Source: JALZAI01 sp038212215 (GTDB lineage: Bacteria > Actinomycetota > Actinomycetes > Mycobacteriales > Jatrophihabitantaceae). Taken from it: a DNA stretch of 64,000 nucleotides. The stretch lies in assembly GCA_038212215.1 (NCBI GenBank), contig JBBQUT010000027.1:1-64000 (forward strand). Direction: 5' to 3'. Positions 1 through 9,098 of the stretch are shown here, one piece after another; position 1 is the stretch's first letter; each line of letters opens with the position of its first letter. Under the pieces are notes generated by a model, which was not told the origin of the DNA, searched no databases, and saw only the letters and a program-made list of their open reading frames with translations. The translations under genes were made by a program, and so were the position numbers.

Positions 1-186
1 TCCACCAAAACAGCCGGCACCCAAACCGAACGCGCCAACAAACTGCAAAGCGTCATCAACTACTGCAACGCCAGCCCCACCTTCAAATGGCTCAACTACT
101 GGGAAGGCAAAGGCGTCGGCGGCGACTGGACCCTCATCGCCACACCCAGCCAAACAGTCATGCACGCGGCCCTGATGAGTGGCTGA
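1..186 (+). CDS. 3' end of an unrecognised protein (partial)
   Basis: An open frame enters from outside the window and stops with TGA at 184-186, giving the last 61 residues of a protein I do not recognise. The visible tail is hydrophilic with several Trp/Tyr residues and ends in HAALMSG. Codon choice is odd for this genome: Lys is always AAA, Gln always CAA, and Thr is often ACA, whereas the rest of the window uses AAG, CAG, ACC and ACG. The coding strand is therefore poor in G, which suggests recent acquisition or a mobile element, but no family can be named. A strong hairpin follows 18 bases after the stop. Confidence 0.55.
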   Translation, partial: STKTAGTQTERANKLQSVINYCNASPTFKWLNYWEGKGVGGDWTLIATPSQTVMHAALMSG

Positions 187-203
187 GCACCCACCACCGC
201 CGC

Positions 204-248
204 AAAAGGGGCGAGGACAGCGCAACCCGCGCCGTCCCCGCCCCCTTT
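204..248. terminator. Long hairpin, probable bidirectional terminator
   Basis: Bases 205-223 pair with 229-248 around a five-base AACCC loop, with two A-C mismatches and one bulged C. The stem begins with AAA and ends with TTT, so it carries A/T tracts for either direction. It lies between two convergent genes. Confidence 0.6.
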
Positions 249-292
249 GACATCCACCCCCACACGAACACGAGCCCCACACAACACGCACC

Positions 293-2029
293 TCACACGA
301 CACGCACCGCCATCACCGCAACATCATCCAGACGGCCACCGCCCGCTAAACCGGCGAGCACGGACACCAGCTCTCGCGGCGTCGCATCCACCGCCTGGGC
401 ACGCACGATCGCGGCGAGCCGGTCAACTGCCGAAGTGAGGTCCACGTCCTCACCCATCGAATCGGTGAGCCCGTCGGTGAAGACGATCAGGGTGCTGCCG
501 GAAGGCAAACTGCGGCGTGCGTGCCCGCGCGGGTGTGAGCGCGGCAGCAGCAGCCTGGACAGGCCCAGCATCGGACCGTGCCCGTCCTCGAGCACCTCGG
601 TGCGCCCGTCCGGTAATCGCAATACGGGCGCGGGATGCCCGGCGCTGGCGTACTCGAATTCGGCACCGAATTCAGTCCGGCGCAGTCGGCCGTAGAAGCA
701 GGTGGCCAGGTAGGTCACGCCGGTGCCGGCGACCAGGTCATCGACCGAGTCGAGCACCGCTCCGGCGCAGGCTCCTGGGAAGGCGTAGGCGCGCAGCATC
801 GTGCTGAGCTTGCCCATGACGGCGGCGGAGTCGAAGTTGTGGCCCATCGCGTCGCCCACTGCGATGCCGACCGATCCGTCGTGCAGCGCGAAGGTGTCGT
901 ACCAGTCGCCGCCGACGGCGGCCGTGTCAGACGCGGTCAGGTACTCGGCGGCGACGGAGAATCCGGCCAGTTTGCTGACGATCGGTAGCAGACTGCGCTG
1001 CAGCGACTCGGCCGCCTCGCGCTCACGGGCGTACATGATCGAGTTCTCGAACATCAGCGCGGCGCGGGAACATAGCTCCTGCGCCAGAGCGAGATCGGAC
1101 TCGTCGAACCGCGCCCGCGTGCCATCAGCAACGATGCTAATGCTACCCAGAATGCGCTCTCGGCCCGCCAGCGGCAGCACAATCGCGCTCTCGATGCCCA
1201 GCTGGCGGCCGATGGAGACAACCTCGTCGTTTCCGTTGCCGAACGACGCTGGCACCGTGTCGACATCACGAATCAGCTGAGCCCTCAACTCCCCGCCGAT
1301 CACTTTCTGGGTGATGCTCTCGCTCGCCATGCCCTGTGCCATGACATGGTCCAACCGGTCGACCAGTTCCCTGACGCGGGTATCGCTGTCCATGCGCTCG
1401 TGCCGGGCGAACGCATGCGGCACGCCGTCAGCGCCTGTCAGATATACCGTGCACCAGCTTCCCAACCGCGGCACGAGCACGTCTGCGAGCAGGCGGCCGA
1501 CATCGTCCCTTTCCAGCGAGGCGGTCAGTCGCGTCGCAAAATCGGCCAACAGCGCAAGCCGGCCGGCAGCCACCTCAGCGCGCACCAGCGCCGCATCACG
1601 GTTGCGTTGCGCGTCAATGCGAGCGGATACGTCGGCCTGCACGCCGACGAAGTGTGTGACCCGCCCCGTATCGTCGATGATCGGGGAGATCGCGACCTCG
1701 TTCCAGAACGATGACCCGTCCTTGCGGTAGTTGCGCAACGTCGTTGTGGACGCCCTGCCCGCCAGCACACTGTTGCGGATCGTGTCCACTGCGCCAGGGT
1801 CGGTGTCCGGGCCCTGCAGGAAGCGGCAGTTGCGTCCAACCGCCTCGTCGAAGGAATAACCGGTCGTCGCCGTGAACGCCGGGTTGACCCAAACCAGCGG
1901 GTTGTCGACCTCGCGCGGGTCGCTGATCGTGAACGAAACTCCCGTCGCGAGCACGGCGCGATCGCGCAGCCGGTCCAATGCTCGCGGCGTTGCCGTGGTC
2001 GGTGGAGTGCCCGCGCCATAGTCATCCAC
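293..2029 (-). CDS. LOV-GAF-PP2C blue-light-sensing protein phosphatase
   Basis: A 578-residue three-domain signalling protein. Residues about 27-130 form a PAS domain of the LOV type: the flavin-adduct motif GRNCRFLQ is present with Cys68, followed by NYRKDGSSFWNE. Residues about 165-330 form a GAF domain. Residues about 345-578 form a PP2C/SpoIIE-like phosphatase with metal-binding motifs GGDWYD (373-378), GDAMGH (392-397) and FTDGL. In this family blue light forms a flavin-cysteinyl adduct that controls the output domain; here the output would dephosphorylate a Ser/Thr-phosphorylated partner, typically an anti-anti-sigma factor. The start is GTG at 2029. An RsbW-like ATPase gene lies about 1.3 kb away and is a possible pathway partner. 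Domain calls are firm; light sensing is inferred from the intact Cys motif. Confidence 0.9.
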   Translation of the reverse strand: MDDYGAGTPPTTATPRALDRLRDRAVLATGVSFTISDPREVDNPLVWVNPAFTATTGYSFDEAVGRNCRFLQGPDTDPGAVDTIRNSVLAGRASTTTLRNYRKDGSSFWNEVAISPIIDDTGRVTHFVGVQADVSARIDAQRNRDAALVRAEVAAGRLALLADFATRLTASLERDDVGRLLADVLVPRLGSWCTVYLTGADGVPHAFARHERMDSDTRVRELVDRLDHVMAQGMASESITQKVIGGELRAQLIRDVDTVPASFGNGNDEVVSIGRQLGIESAIVLPLAGRERILGSISIVADGTRARFDESDLALAQELCSRAALMFENSIMYAREREAAESLQRSLLPIVSKLAGFSVAAEYLTASDTAAVGGDWYDTFALHDGSVGIAVGDAMGHNFDSAAVMGKLSTMLRAYAFPGACAGAVLDSVDDLVAGTGVTYLATCFYGRLRRTEFGAEFEYASAGHPAPVLRLPDGRTEVLEDGHGPMLGLSRLLLPRSHPRGHARRSLPSGSTLIVFTDGLTDSMGEDVDLTSAVDRLAAIVRAQAVDATPRELVSVLAGLAGGGRLDDVAVMAVRVV

Positions 2030-2071
2030 AGCGCACCGGGTGGCGACGGGCGCCGTGTGCCTGCGCGCGAA

Positions 2072-3082
2072 TCACCTGATGACCTTGGCCGAAGCCACGC
2101 CGCTGCGATCGCGATGGGCGGAGCGGTATGCGCGCGGGCTCAACCCGAACTCTCGTCGGAAGGCCCGCGAAAAGTACTCCGCGGAAATGAACCCGCACTC
2201 TTGCGCGATCTTCTCCACCTGCGCCGAAGCGGAGCGCCCAGCGAGCAGTTCAGCGGCGTGTTCGAGCCTGCGACGGCGGATTCGGGCCGCCGGGCTTTCC
2301 GTGCCGTTGAAGGCCCGGTAGAGCTGGCGTAGCGAGATGTTGAGCTGGGTAGCGACACCGGCCGGCGTCAGCAGCGGATCGGTCGCCTGCTCGAAGATGA
2401 TGGTGTCGGTGCGGGTGCGGATGGCGTCCATCTGCTCGACGTCGGTGCGCCGCTTGCGAACCGACGTCCGCAGCAGGAGGCCGGCAAGCGCGCCGAGATA
2501 GCGGTCGACACCTACCAGGCTCGTGGACGAGCCCAACTCGTCGGCCCCTGCAAGCAGGAGGCCAACCGCCGAGCGCAGCAACTGCGCCTGGAACTCGGTG
2601 AGGTCGAAGGACTGGTCAAACATCTCGGCCAGGCTCGCCGGCTCGACTCCGATCGTGTTGCGCTGGACGTTGAGCGTGAACAAATGAGTGTTGCCCAAGA
2701 ACTGCTCGCGAATCTCCTCAGTCGGTTCCAGGACGCGCAGCGCCCCGCGGGTCAGTTGCCCGAGCGGATCGAACACCGATCCCGCGCACTCCGCGCGGAC
2801 GAGGATGTGCACGGCGCTGTCGGCTGGGCCCCCGGGCGGGCGAGCAGGTCGGCACAGTTCAGCCCCACTGAGGGTGGACGCCGACCAGATGCAGCGCGCC
2901 CCGCGCAACCGGGCGCCCTTGAAGAAGTACGCCGCACGCGGGTTAGGCAGCCGCGCGATTTGCAGGCCGAGTGGTCCCATGCGCACCCGACCCGGCCACG
3001 AGTCGGCAGTCTCGCCCGACACGTCGAGCCAGGCGACGCCACCGGGCGGCGGCACTTCCAGGCGGGGCGTGGCGTCGGCCAT
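2072..3082 (-). CDS. AraC-family transcriptional regulator
   Basis: A regulator of about 336 residues. The C-terminal 100 residues contain the double helix-turn-helix of the AraC/XylS family: first helix pair around LTPAGVATQLNISLRQLYRAF, second around VEKIAQECGFISAEYFSRAFRREFG, followed by the usual SPRAYR. The N-terminal two thirds resemble the AraC-binding-like domain that senses a ligand or mediates dimerisation, without a recognisable ligand. I prefer ATG at 3082, preceded by GGAGG, over TTG at 3094. The gene is upstream of and co-oriented with the LOV phosphatase, 42 bases apart, so co-transcription is possible. The target genes are unknown. Confidence 0.88.
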   Translation of the reverse strand: MADATPRLEVPPPGGVAWLDVSGETADSWPGRVRMGPLGLQIARLPNPRAAYFFKGARLRGARCIWSASTLSGAELCRPARPPGGPADSAVHILVRAECAGSVFDPLGQLTRGALRVLEPTEEIREQFLGNTHLFTLNVQRNTIGVEPASLAEMFDQSFDLTEFQAQLLRSAVGLLLAGADELGSSTSLVGVDRYLGALAGLLLRTSVRKRRTDVEQMDAIRTRTDTIIFEQATDPLLTPAGVATQLNISLRQLYRAFNGTESPAARIRRRRLEHAAELLAGRSASAQVEKIAQECGFISAEYFSRAFRREFGLSPRAYRSAHRDRSGVASAKVIR

Positions 3083-3317
3083 CCGGACAACCAACCTCCG
3101 TCACGCGCTCTCGCTGAACGCACCGGAGGACATTATCGCGCTACTCCAGCGAGCAGGCGGAGCCGGCACGGGTTCGGGTGTACCCGGCGCACAACGCTGG
3201 GGGTTGCCGGTGGGTTTGCCGGACGGGGGTTCTGGGCAGGATGCAGTCGCCGGGGGTGTGGCCGACCGCCCGCGCTCCGTATGCACACCTGTGCCACCAC
3301 GGCCTCGATGAGCAGGA

Positions 3318-3713
3318 TTGTTCCGATCTGTGACTGGCCATGACCGCCTTACGCTGCCGCGCGGCTCACAAGCGCCCCGCCAGGCGCGTGCATGGGTTTC
3401 CCAGCACACGACCGGGATGCCCGAGGAAGTCATCGACGACGCGCTGCTGGTAACCAGCGAACTGGTCACCAATGCCGTCCTGCACGGCGACGCAGACATC
3501 GTGCTGAGCCTGGAGCACCTACCGTCCGGCGTGCGGATATCAGTGAGCGACCTGAGCGACGCCGTGCCGGTGGCGCCGCCAACGACGCCCGACCCGGATC
3601 GCCCGCAGGGCCGTGGAATGATCATCGTTGCCGCGCGGGCCACAAAGTGGGGCATCCACCGCCATGAGACCGGGCCCGGCAAGACGGTGTGGGCGGAGCT
3701 GACGTACAGCTGA
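3318..3713 (+). CDS. RsbW-like ATP-binding protein (anti-sigma/HATPase fold)
   Basis: A 131-residue single-domain protein of the HATPase_c_2 type used by anti-sigma factors. The N-box-like stretch LVTSELVTNAVLHGDA and the G-box-like DRPQGRGMIIV are visible. Such stand-alone domains are common in actinomycetes, where they bind or phosphorylate anti-sigma-antagonist partners and are controlled by PP2C phosphatases. The LOV-PP2C gene nearby supports such a circuit but does not prove it. Start choice is uncertain: TTG at 3318 immediately follows AGCAGGA, and GTG at 3330 is also possible. The 220 bases upstream hold no gene and no clear site. Confidence 0.8.
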   Translation: MFRSVTGHDRLTLPRGSQAPRQARAWVSQHTTGMPEEVIDDALLVTSELVTNAVLHGDADIVLSLEHLPSGVRISVSDLSDAVPVAPPTTPDPDRPQGRGMIIVAARATKWGIHRHETGPGKTVWAELTYS

Positions 3714-3734
3714 GCCCAGTCGGGCTCGCTCGAG

Positions 3735-4055
3735 TCAGGAATCGCCCGACATCGGCCGGGTGCCATGCTCCTGTTCCCACTGCGCCAACTGCTCGTTCAG
3801 GGCGCGCATGAATTCCCAGGCCTGGCTCGACGGTATCCGCACCCGGCTGACGACCTTGGCCGGGGCCAGCGCGAATCGCTCGCCGGTGTTCTCGTCCTGA
3901 TGCGGGATGGGGGGCATGGTGGACACGGCGAAGTCGAGGACGAACCCATCGGCGTCGTGCCAGATCTGCGCGAAGCCGGCGTAGACCCCGCTTTCTTGCT
4001 CGGGCGGCAGGCTCAGCGCCAGGCGAGTCTCGATCGGCATCGGCGATTCGGTCAC
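3735..4055 (-). CDS. DUF3467 family protein
   Basis: A 106-residue protein matching the DUF3467 pattern: a conserved start with YAGFAQIWHDADGFVLDF, a central prolyl stretch, and a closing VVSRVRIPSSQAWEFMRALNEQLAQWEQEHG. The GTG start at 4055 gives the family's usual length; the frame stays open further upstream but that part overlaps the kinase gene and does not look coding. Function is unknown. It is co-oriented with the upstream Ser/Thr kinase gene, whose stop is about 40 bases away. The 3' end converges with the RsbW-like gene. Confidence 0.82.
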   Translation of the reverse strand: MTESPMPIETRLALSLPPEQESGVYAGFAQIWHDADGFVLDFAVSTMPPIPHQDENTGERFALAPAKVVSRVRIPSSQAWEFMRALNEQLAQWEQEHGTRPMSGDS

Positions 4056-4093
4056 CCTGCCGACCCTACTGACAACTGTGCGACGAAGCTGCG

Positions 4094-5545
4094 TCAGCCA
4101 AACGCATTCGCAGCGGCACTGGTTGGAATCGACGCCGATGCGGTGACCGACGACGCGCCCGATGTCGTCACTGGAGCTGACGAGGTGACCGGCACCGACG
4201 ACGTCGCCGGAGCTGAACTCGCCGGCCCGGAGGACGCAGGGGTGGTCGCGGTGCTCGGCGGCGCCGTGGATGACGGGGCACTTGTGCTCGTCGCCGCGGA
4301 ACTGCTGGGCCCGGGGGAACTGCTCGCCCGGCTGCGCGATCCCGTCGGCGCCAGGTGCGTTGCGGGCGACGACCCGTCGACGGCTACCTGCGCAGGATGG
4401 TTGACCGCGGTGCGCGACGTGCGGTGCGGCGAGAGGGGCCGCGCCGGTGCTGTCTTGTCCGCCGACACCGGCTGTAGCACCACCAGCAATACGCCGCACA
4501 CGCCCGCGAAGACCGCCAGCACGGCCGCGGCGACCAGCCAGCCGAATGCTCGTCCGTGGTGCGGCGCTGCCCGATGCGGCGGCTCGTCATCGTCGAACGG
4601 TGCCGGCACCACAGGGGCCACAGCAGCCACGGCCGGGCTGGCTGCAATCGGGAGGGCGGCCGGCAGCACGTCGGCGGAGCGCAGCGTGCGTGCGACCTGC
4701 TCCGCCGAGGGACGTGCCGCAGGGTCGTCGGCCGTCATCGCGCTCAGCAGGGCGGGCCACGGCGCCGGGAGCTCGGGGGGCACCTCGGGTCCGCGCGCGA
4801 GCCGCGCCATGGCGGCCTGCAACGGTGGGCCGTCGAAGGAGCGTCTGCCGGTCAACGACTCGATGAGCACGAGCCCGAGTGAGTACACGTCGGCCGCAGG
4901 CCCAATGTCGGCACCGCGGGCTTGCTCCGGTGCGAGGTAGGACGCAGTCCCCAGCGTCGCGTCCAGGCTGGTGAGCCGTTCGCTGCCCAGCAACCGGACG
5001 ATGCCGAAGTCCGACAGCCGCGCCCGGACTACGGCTTCGTTGTGAGTGTCGGGGTGGGCTGAGCCGAGCAAGATATTTGCCGGTTTCACGTCGCGGTGCA
5101 CCATGTCCCGGCTGTGTACGTAGGCCAGCGCCGCGGCGATCTGGATGCCGATCTCGCGCACCTGCGGTTCGGGTAACGCGGTGCCGCCGATGCGGTCGGC
5201 GAGCGTCGGCCCGTCAACGAGTTCCATCACCAGGAAGGCGCGCCCGTCTGCGGTGCCCAGCGAGCCGTCGAAGAGGGTGATCAGGTGCGGGTGGTTCAGG
5301 GTGGCAAGGGCGTGCAGTTCGAGGCGCTGGCGCTCGGCATCGGACGCGCTGTCCAGGGCGAGTGGGCGGGTGCGAAACACCTTGATCGCGACGTCACGGG
5401 CGAGCCTGCGGTCATGGGCCCGGAACACCTCGGCCATGCCGCCGCTGCCGATTCGATCGACCACCTGATACCGGCCGGCGATGACCCAGCCGTCGCTCGA
5501 TGGCACGGGCGCGGGCGTCGCTGCTGGCTCAGATCGGTCTTGCAT
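4094..5545 (-). CDS. Membrane-anchored Hanks-type Ser/Thr protein kinase
   Basis: A 483-residue bacterial eukaryotic-like kinase. The catalytic domain (about 24-290) has the glycine loop GSGGMAEVF, catalytic Lys55 in VAIKVF, HRDVKPAN with Asp152, DFG at 179-181, and GTASYLAPEQ in the activation segment. A proline/alanine linker leads to one transmembrane helix at about 334-357, then a Ser/Thr/Pro/Ala-rich outside tail of about 120 residues without PASTA repeats. The protein is therefore a receptor-like kinase whose outer region is low-complexity. ATG at 5545 is the start. Substrates are not evident. It is divergent from the secreted amidase gene. Confidence 0.93.
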   Translation of the reverse strand: MQDRSEPAATPAPVPSSDGWVIAGRYQVVDRIGSGGMAEVFRAHDRRLARDVAIKVFRTRPLALDSASDAERQRLELHALATLNHPHLITLFDGSLGTADGRAFLVMELVDGPTLADRIGGTALPEPQVREIGIQIAAALAYVHSRDMVHRDVKPANILLGSAHPDTHNEAVVRARLSDFGIVRLLGSERLTSLDATLGTASYLAPEQARGADIGPAADVYSLGLVLIESLTGRRSFDGPPLQAAMARLARGPEVPPELPAPWPALLSAMTADDPAARPSAEQVARTLRSADVLPAALPIAASPAVAAVAPVVPAPFDDDEPPHRAAPHHGRAFGWLVAAAVLAVFAGVCGVLLVVLQPVSADKTAPARPLSPHRTSRTAVNHPAQVAVDGSSPATHLAPTGSRSRASSSPGPSSSAATSTSAPSSTAPPSTATTPASSGPASSAPATSSVPVTSSAPVTTSGASSVTASASIPTSAAANAFG

Positions 5546-5719
5546 GATGTCCGCTCGTTCCTCCCGGGCCCTCGCTCGTCGAGCAGTCCTTACCCATTCT
5601 ACGTAGGCCCGCTTCGCGATCCGTCATCCCGATAGGGCTAGCGTGCTGTGCCGACCATCACGTGTAAGCGAGATCGTCGGGTAAGGGCGGGTTCGCACTA
5701 TGTAGACCGGAGGCGTCAC

Positions 5720-7342
5720 ATGAGCCGTAGCGTCCGATACGGGTTGCTCAAGCTCGGCGGCCTGGGATTGATGATCACCGCGTTGGTGGCACCGGGCGCG
5801 AGCGGGGCCAGCCCCAGTTCGCCGCCTGCCGCCGGTGTCGGCTCGACACAGCTCGCCGGAGTCAACCTCGACATGACCACGATCCCGCAGCTCGAACAGT
5901 TGATGAACCGGCACCGGCTCTCCTCGGTTGAGCTCGTCCGGTTCTACCTCGAAAGGATCGCCCGGCTCAACCCTGCGTTGCACGCCGTCATCACCGTGAG
6001 CCCCACCGCAGTGGCCGACGCCGGCGCGGCAGACTGGGCCCGTGAACGTGGCGATCAGCGCCCATTGCTTGGCGTTCCGATCCTGGTCAAGGACAACGTC
6101 GACACCACCGGGATGCCCACGACGGCGGGTTCGCTGGCACTGGCGGGCAGCACGCCGTCCGACGCCTTCATCGTGACCCGGCTGCGCGCGGCCGGAGCGC
6201 TGATCATCGGCAAGACCAACCTGTCGGAGTGGGCCAACTTCCGCTCCTCCCAGTCCTCGAGCGGTTGGAGCGCGGTCGGCGGGCAGACCAACATGGCCTA
6301 CGTGCTCGACCGCAACCCGTGTGGATCCAGTTCGGGTTCCGGCGTTGCCGCCAGCGCCGACCTCGCGAGCGTTGCAATCGGCACCGAGACCGACGGTTCC
6401 ATCGTCTGCCCGTCCGCCGCGAACGGTGACGTCGGCATCAAGCCGACCTTGGGTCTGGCCAGCCGATCGGGCATCGTGCCGATCTCGGCCGAGCAGGACA
6501 CGTCCGGGCCGATCGCGCGCAACGTCACCGACGCCGCTGTCGTGCTCGGCGCCATCACGGGGGTCGACCCCAGCGATCCAGCGACGCAGGCGCAGGCCGG
6601 GCACGTCGCCCCCGACTACACGAAGTTCCTGCGGGCCGGCGCGCTGCGTGGCGCCCGGATCGGCGTGTGGCGTGCGGGCAACTTCGGCGTCAGCCCCGAG
6701 ACCGACGTGATCATGCAACGCTCCATCGCACGGATGAAGGCGCTGGGTGCCACGATCGTCGATCGGGCCGACATCCCTATCGATGCCGCGTTCGGCCGCG
6801 AAGGGACCGCGCTGGATTTCGAGTTCAAACACGACATCGCGGCGTACCTCGGCGCGCACACCGGCCCTGGGTACCCCAAGAATCTGCAGGATCTGATCGA
6901 TTTCGATCGCACGCACCGCAAGGCCGAGATGCGCTACTTCGGCCAAGAGGTCTTCCTCGAGTCCAATGCGAAGGGTTCGTTGTCACTCCCGGCATATCGC
7001 AAGGCCCGCCGTCAGGCAACGTCGATCGCCCGGCGTGCCATCGACGACACGATGGCCGAGTTTCACCTGGACGCGATCATCGCGCCCACCAACTCCCCGG
7101 CCTGGACGACGGACTTGATCAACGGCGACCACTTCTCGATCGGTTCGTCCACTCCGTCTGCTGTCAGCGGGTACGCGAGCATCACCGTCCCCGCAGGGTA
7201 TTCATTCCATCTGCCGGTCGGAGTCTCGTTTATCGGCGGACGTTGGAGCGAGCCGGAGTTGATCAAGCTGGGCTATGCCTGGGAGCAGGCCACGCACATC
7301 CGCCGGGCGCCGCAATTCCTCGCACACGTTCCAGCCGGTTGA
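5720..7342 (+). CDS. Secreted amidase (amidase signature family)
   Basis: A 540-residue amidase-signature hydrolase with a signal peptide: positive residues, then LLKLGGLGLMITALVA and a small-residue region near residue 25-30. The Lys of the Ser-Ser-Lys triad lies in LVKDNVDT, the cis-Ser motif is GSSSGSGVAAS, and the nucleophile region is TETDGSIVCPSA. These enzymes hydrolyse carboxamides; the substrate cannot be told from sequence. I chose ATG at 5720 because GGAGG lies seven bases upstream and it yields a clean signal peptide; the frame is open to 5648 but the extra 24 residues look non-coding. Family members are often cytoplasmic, so export is the notable feature. Confidence 0.9.
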   Translation: MSRSVRYGLLKLGGLGLMITALVAPGASGASPSSPPAAGVGSTQLAGVNLDMTTIPQLEQLMNRHRLSSVELVRFYLERIARLNPALHAVITVSPTAVADAGAADWARERGDQRPLLGVPILVKDNVDTTGMPTTAGSLALAGSTPSDAFIVTRLRAAGALIIGKTNLSEWANFRSSQSSSGWSAVGGQTNMAYVLDRNPCGSSSGSGVAASADLASVAIGTETDGSIVCPSAANGDVGIKPTLGLASRSGIVPISAEQDTSGPIARNVTDAAVVLGAITGVDPSDPATQAQAGHVAPDYTKFLRAGALRGARIGVWRAGNFGVSPETDVIMQRSIARMKALGATIVDRADIPIDAAFGREGTALDFEFKHDIAAYLGAHTGPGYPKNLQDLIDFDRTHRKAEMRYFGQEVFLESNAKGSLSLPAYRKARRQATSIARRAIDDTMAEFHLDAIIAPTNSPAWTTDLINGDHFSIGSSTPSAVSGYASITVPAGYSFHLPVGVSFIGGRWSEPELIKLGYAWEQATHIRRAPQFLAHVPAG

Positions 7343-7456
7343 GGCCACGCACGCTCTGACGAGCCGGACCGGGTCTTTGGCGTTCGGACCCACTTCGGCG
7401 TGAGGATCCCGTGTGGATGCTGGCTATACGTCGTCTGCGCGGAGCACTGTGGATCA

Positions 7457-8221
7457 ATGCGGACATCGTGGTGGACCTCTTGGTCATGGTGGTCGTGGCG
7501 CGACCGGGCGGCGGTGCCGGCAGCTCTCATCGTGCCGGTTGCGTTGTGCGCTGGGCTGGTGCCGCTCAGGTCCGACGTGCCCAACACCGATGCCGCGCTC
7601 ACCCTGGTCGTCGCGGTTGTGGCCGTCGCTGCCATCGGAAATCGGATCGCTGGCTTGTTGGCCTCGGTCTCGGCCGCGATCTCGTTCGACTTCTTCCTCA
7701 CTTCACCGTACGAGCGGCTCTCGATCACCGATCGTGGCGACGTCGAGACAACGGTGCTGGTCCTGATCGTCGGCGCGGCTGTTACCGAGTTGGCCGTTCG
7801 GGGCCGCCGGAGCAGACAGTTGGCCTTGACCGATGCCAGATATCTGGACGCCATCCAGAGTGTGCGTGCGGTGGCCGAGTCGAAGGCCAGCAGGCACGAA
7901 TTGATCGCCGAGATCGCCCGTCAGCTGACTGACCTGCTGGAACTGCGCAGCTGCCGATTCGAGGCGAACCGTTTCGGTGGCCTGCCTCGCCTCGAGCACG
8001 ACGGGCGATTGCGGGTCGGCGAAAGCTACTGGGACGTCGATCAGTACGGCATGCCCGACCGAACGGTCGAGCTTCTTGCCTCGGTCAGCGGACAGGTGCA
8101 CGGGCGACTGCTTCTGGAACCGACCCCTGGGGTCATCCCGAGCAGGGACGCCCGCCGCTGCGCTGTCGTACTGGTCAGCCAGCTTGCGGCCGTCCTCGGC
8201 GCCTACCGCCAGGTGGCGTAG
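7457..8221 (+). CDS. DUF4118 (KdpD-like) membrane protein
   Basis: A protein of about 254 residues with a cluster of three to four transmembrane segments in the first 110 residues, including the FDFFLTSPYERLSI motif typical of the DUF4118 membrane module found in KdpD and related kinases. The remaining soluble part (LALTDARYLDAIQSVRAVAESKASRHELIAEIA split over a helical stretch, then a GAF-like end) has no kinase motifs, so it is a sensor without its own catalytic domain. The start is uncertain: ATG at 7457 is favoured, GTG at 7400 is possible. A role in sensing ions or osmotic state is only suggested by KdpD. Confidence 0.72.
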   Translation: MRTSWWTSWSWWSWRDRAAVPAALIVPVALCAGLVPLRSDVPNTDAALTLVVAVVAVAAIGNRIAGLLASVSAAISFDFFLTSPYERLSITDRGDVETTVLVLIVGAAVTELAVRGRRSRQLALTDARYLDAIQSVRAVAESKASRHELIAEIARQLTDLLELRSCRFEANRFGGLPRLEHDGRLRVGESYWDVDQYGMPDRTVELLASVSGQVHGRLLLEPTPGVIPSRDARRCAVVLVSQLAAVLGAYRQVA

Positions 8222-8246
8222 CGCGGCGATCCTTGCCGAGTGGTGG

Positions 8247-9071
8247 CTACTGGTCCAGTTCGGCGGCGCGGTCGGGCACGGAGCGAAAGAGCTCGCGCGG
8301 CGGCCTGACGTAGCTCTTGGCAACCGGGCGCTTCGGCAGCTTGATCGGTGCTCGTTGCACCTCGTTATACGGAACGGTGGAAAGCAGATGGGTGATCATG
8401 TTGATCCGGGCGCTTCTCTTGTCGTCACCCTCGACCACCCACCACGCGGCTTCACTGATGTCGGTGTGGACGAACATCTCGTCCTTGGCGCGCGAGTAGT
8501 CCTCCCAGCGCAGAATGGACTCGACGTCCATCGCGGAGAGCTTCCAGCGGCGCATCGGGTCGTTGCGCCGCGATTGGAAGCGGCGTTCCTGCTCCTCGTC
8601 GCTGACGGAAAACCAATACTTGCGCAGTAAAATACCGTCATCGACGAGTAAGCGTTCGAACACCGGACACTGCGCCAGGAAGCGGCGATACTCCTCCGGA
8701 GTGCAGAATCCCATGACGTGTTCGACCCCGCCGCGGTTGTACCAGGAGCGGTCCATCAACACGATCTCGCCGGCCGCAGGCAACTGCGCCGAATAGCGCT
8801 GGAAATACCACTGCCCGCGCTCACGCTCGCTTGGGGCAGGCAGCGCCACAATGCGCGCTACTCGAGGATTGAGGTACTGCGTGATGCGTTTGATCGCGCT
8901 CCCCTTACCGGCGGCGTCGCGGCCTTCGAAGAGCACGAGCAGGCGCGCACCCTCGGCGCGGACCCATTCCTGCATCGTCACCAGTTCGGTCTGCAGACGT
9001 TCGAGTTCTCGCTCATAGGTGCGCCGATTCAGCTGCGATTCGTCCTTCTCCGACCGAGTCTTCTTCGACAT
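8247..9071 (-). CDS. ppk2: Polyphosphate kinase 2 (PPK2 family)
   Basis: A 274-residue single-domain PPK2. It contains the Walker A motif GRDAAGKG (50-57), the Walker B-like VLMDRSWYNR with Asp107, and lid residues around RRNDPMRRWKLSAMD. PPK2 enzymes transfer phosphate between polyphosphate and nucleotides, mostly running toward NDP or NTP synthesis in the cytoplasm. One-domain length and motif order are normal for class I enzymes; nucleotide preference cannot be assigned. The start is ATG at 9071. The gene sits 28 bases downstream of the remains of a receiver-GGDEF gene and converges with the DUF4118 gene. Confidence 0.92.
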   Translation of the reverse strand: MSKKTRSEKDESQLNRRTYERELERLQTELVTMQEWVRAEGARLLVLFEGRDAAGKGSAIKRITQYLNPRVARIVALPAPSERERGQWYFQRYSAQLPAAGEIVLMDRSWYNRGGVEHVMGFCTPEEYRRFLAQCPVFERLLVDDGILLRKYWFSVSDEEQERRFQSRRNDPMRRWKLSAMDVESILRWEDYSRAKDEMFVHTDISEAAWWVVEGDDKRSARINMITHLLSTVPYNEVQRAPIKLPKRPVAKSYVRPPRELFRSVPDRAAELDQ

Positions 9072-9098
9072 CGCGCACAGCCTCCTCGATCGTGGACG

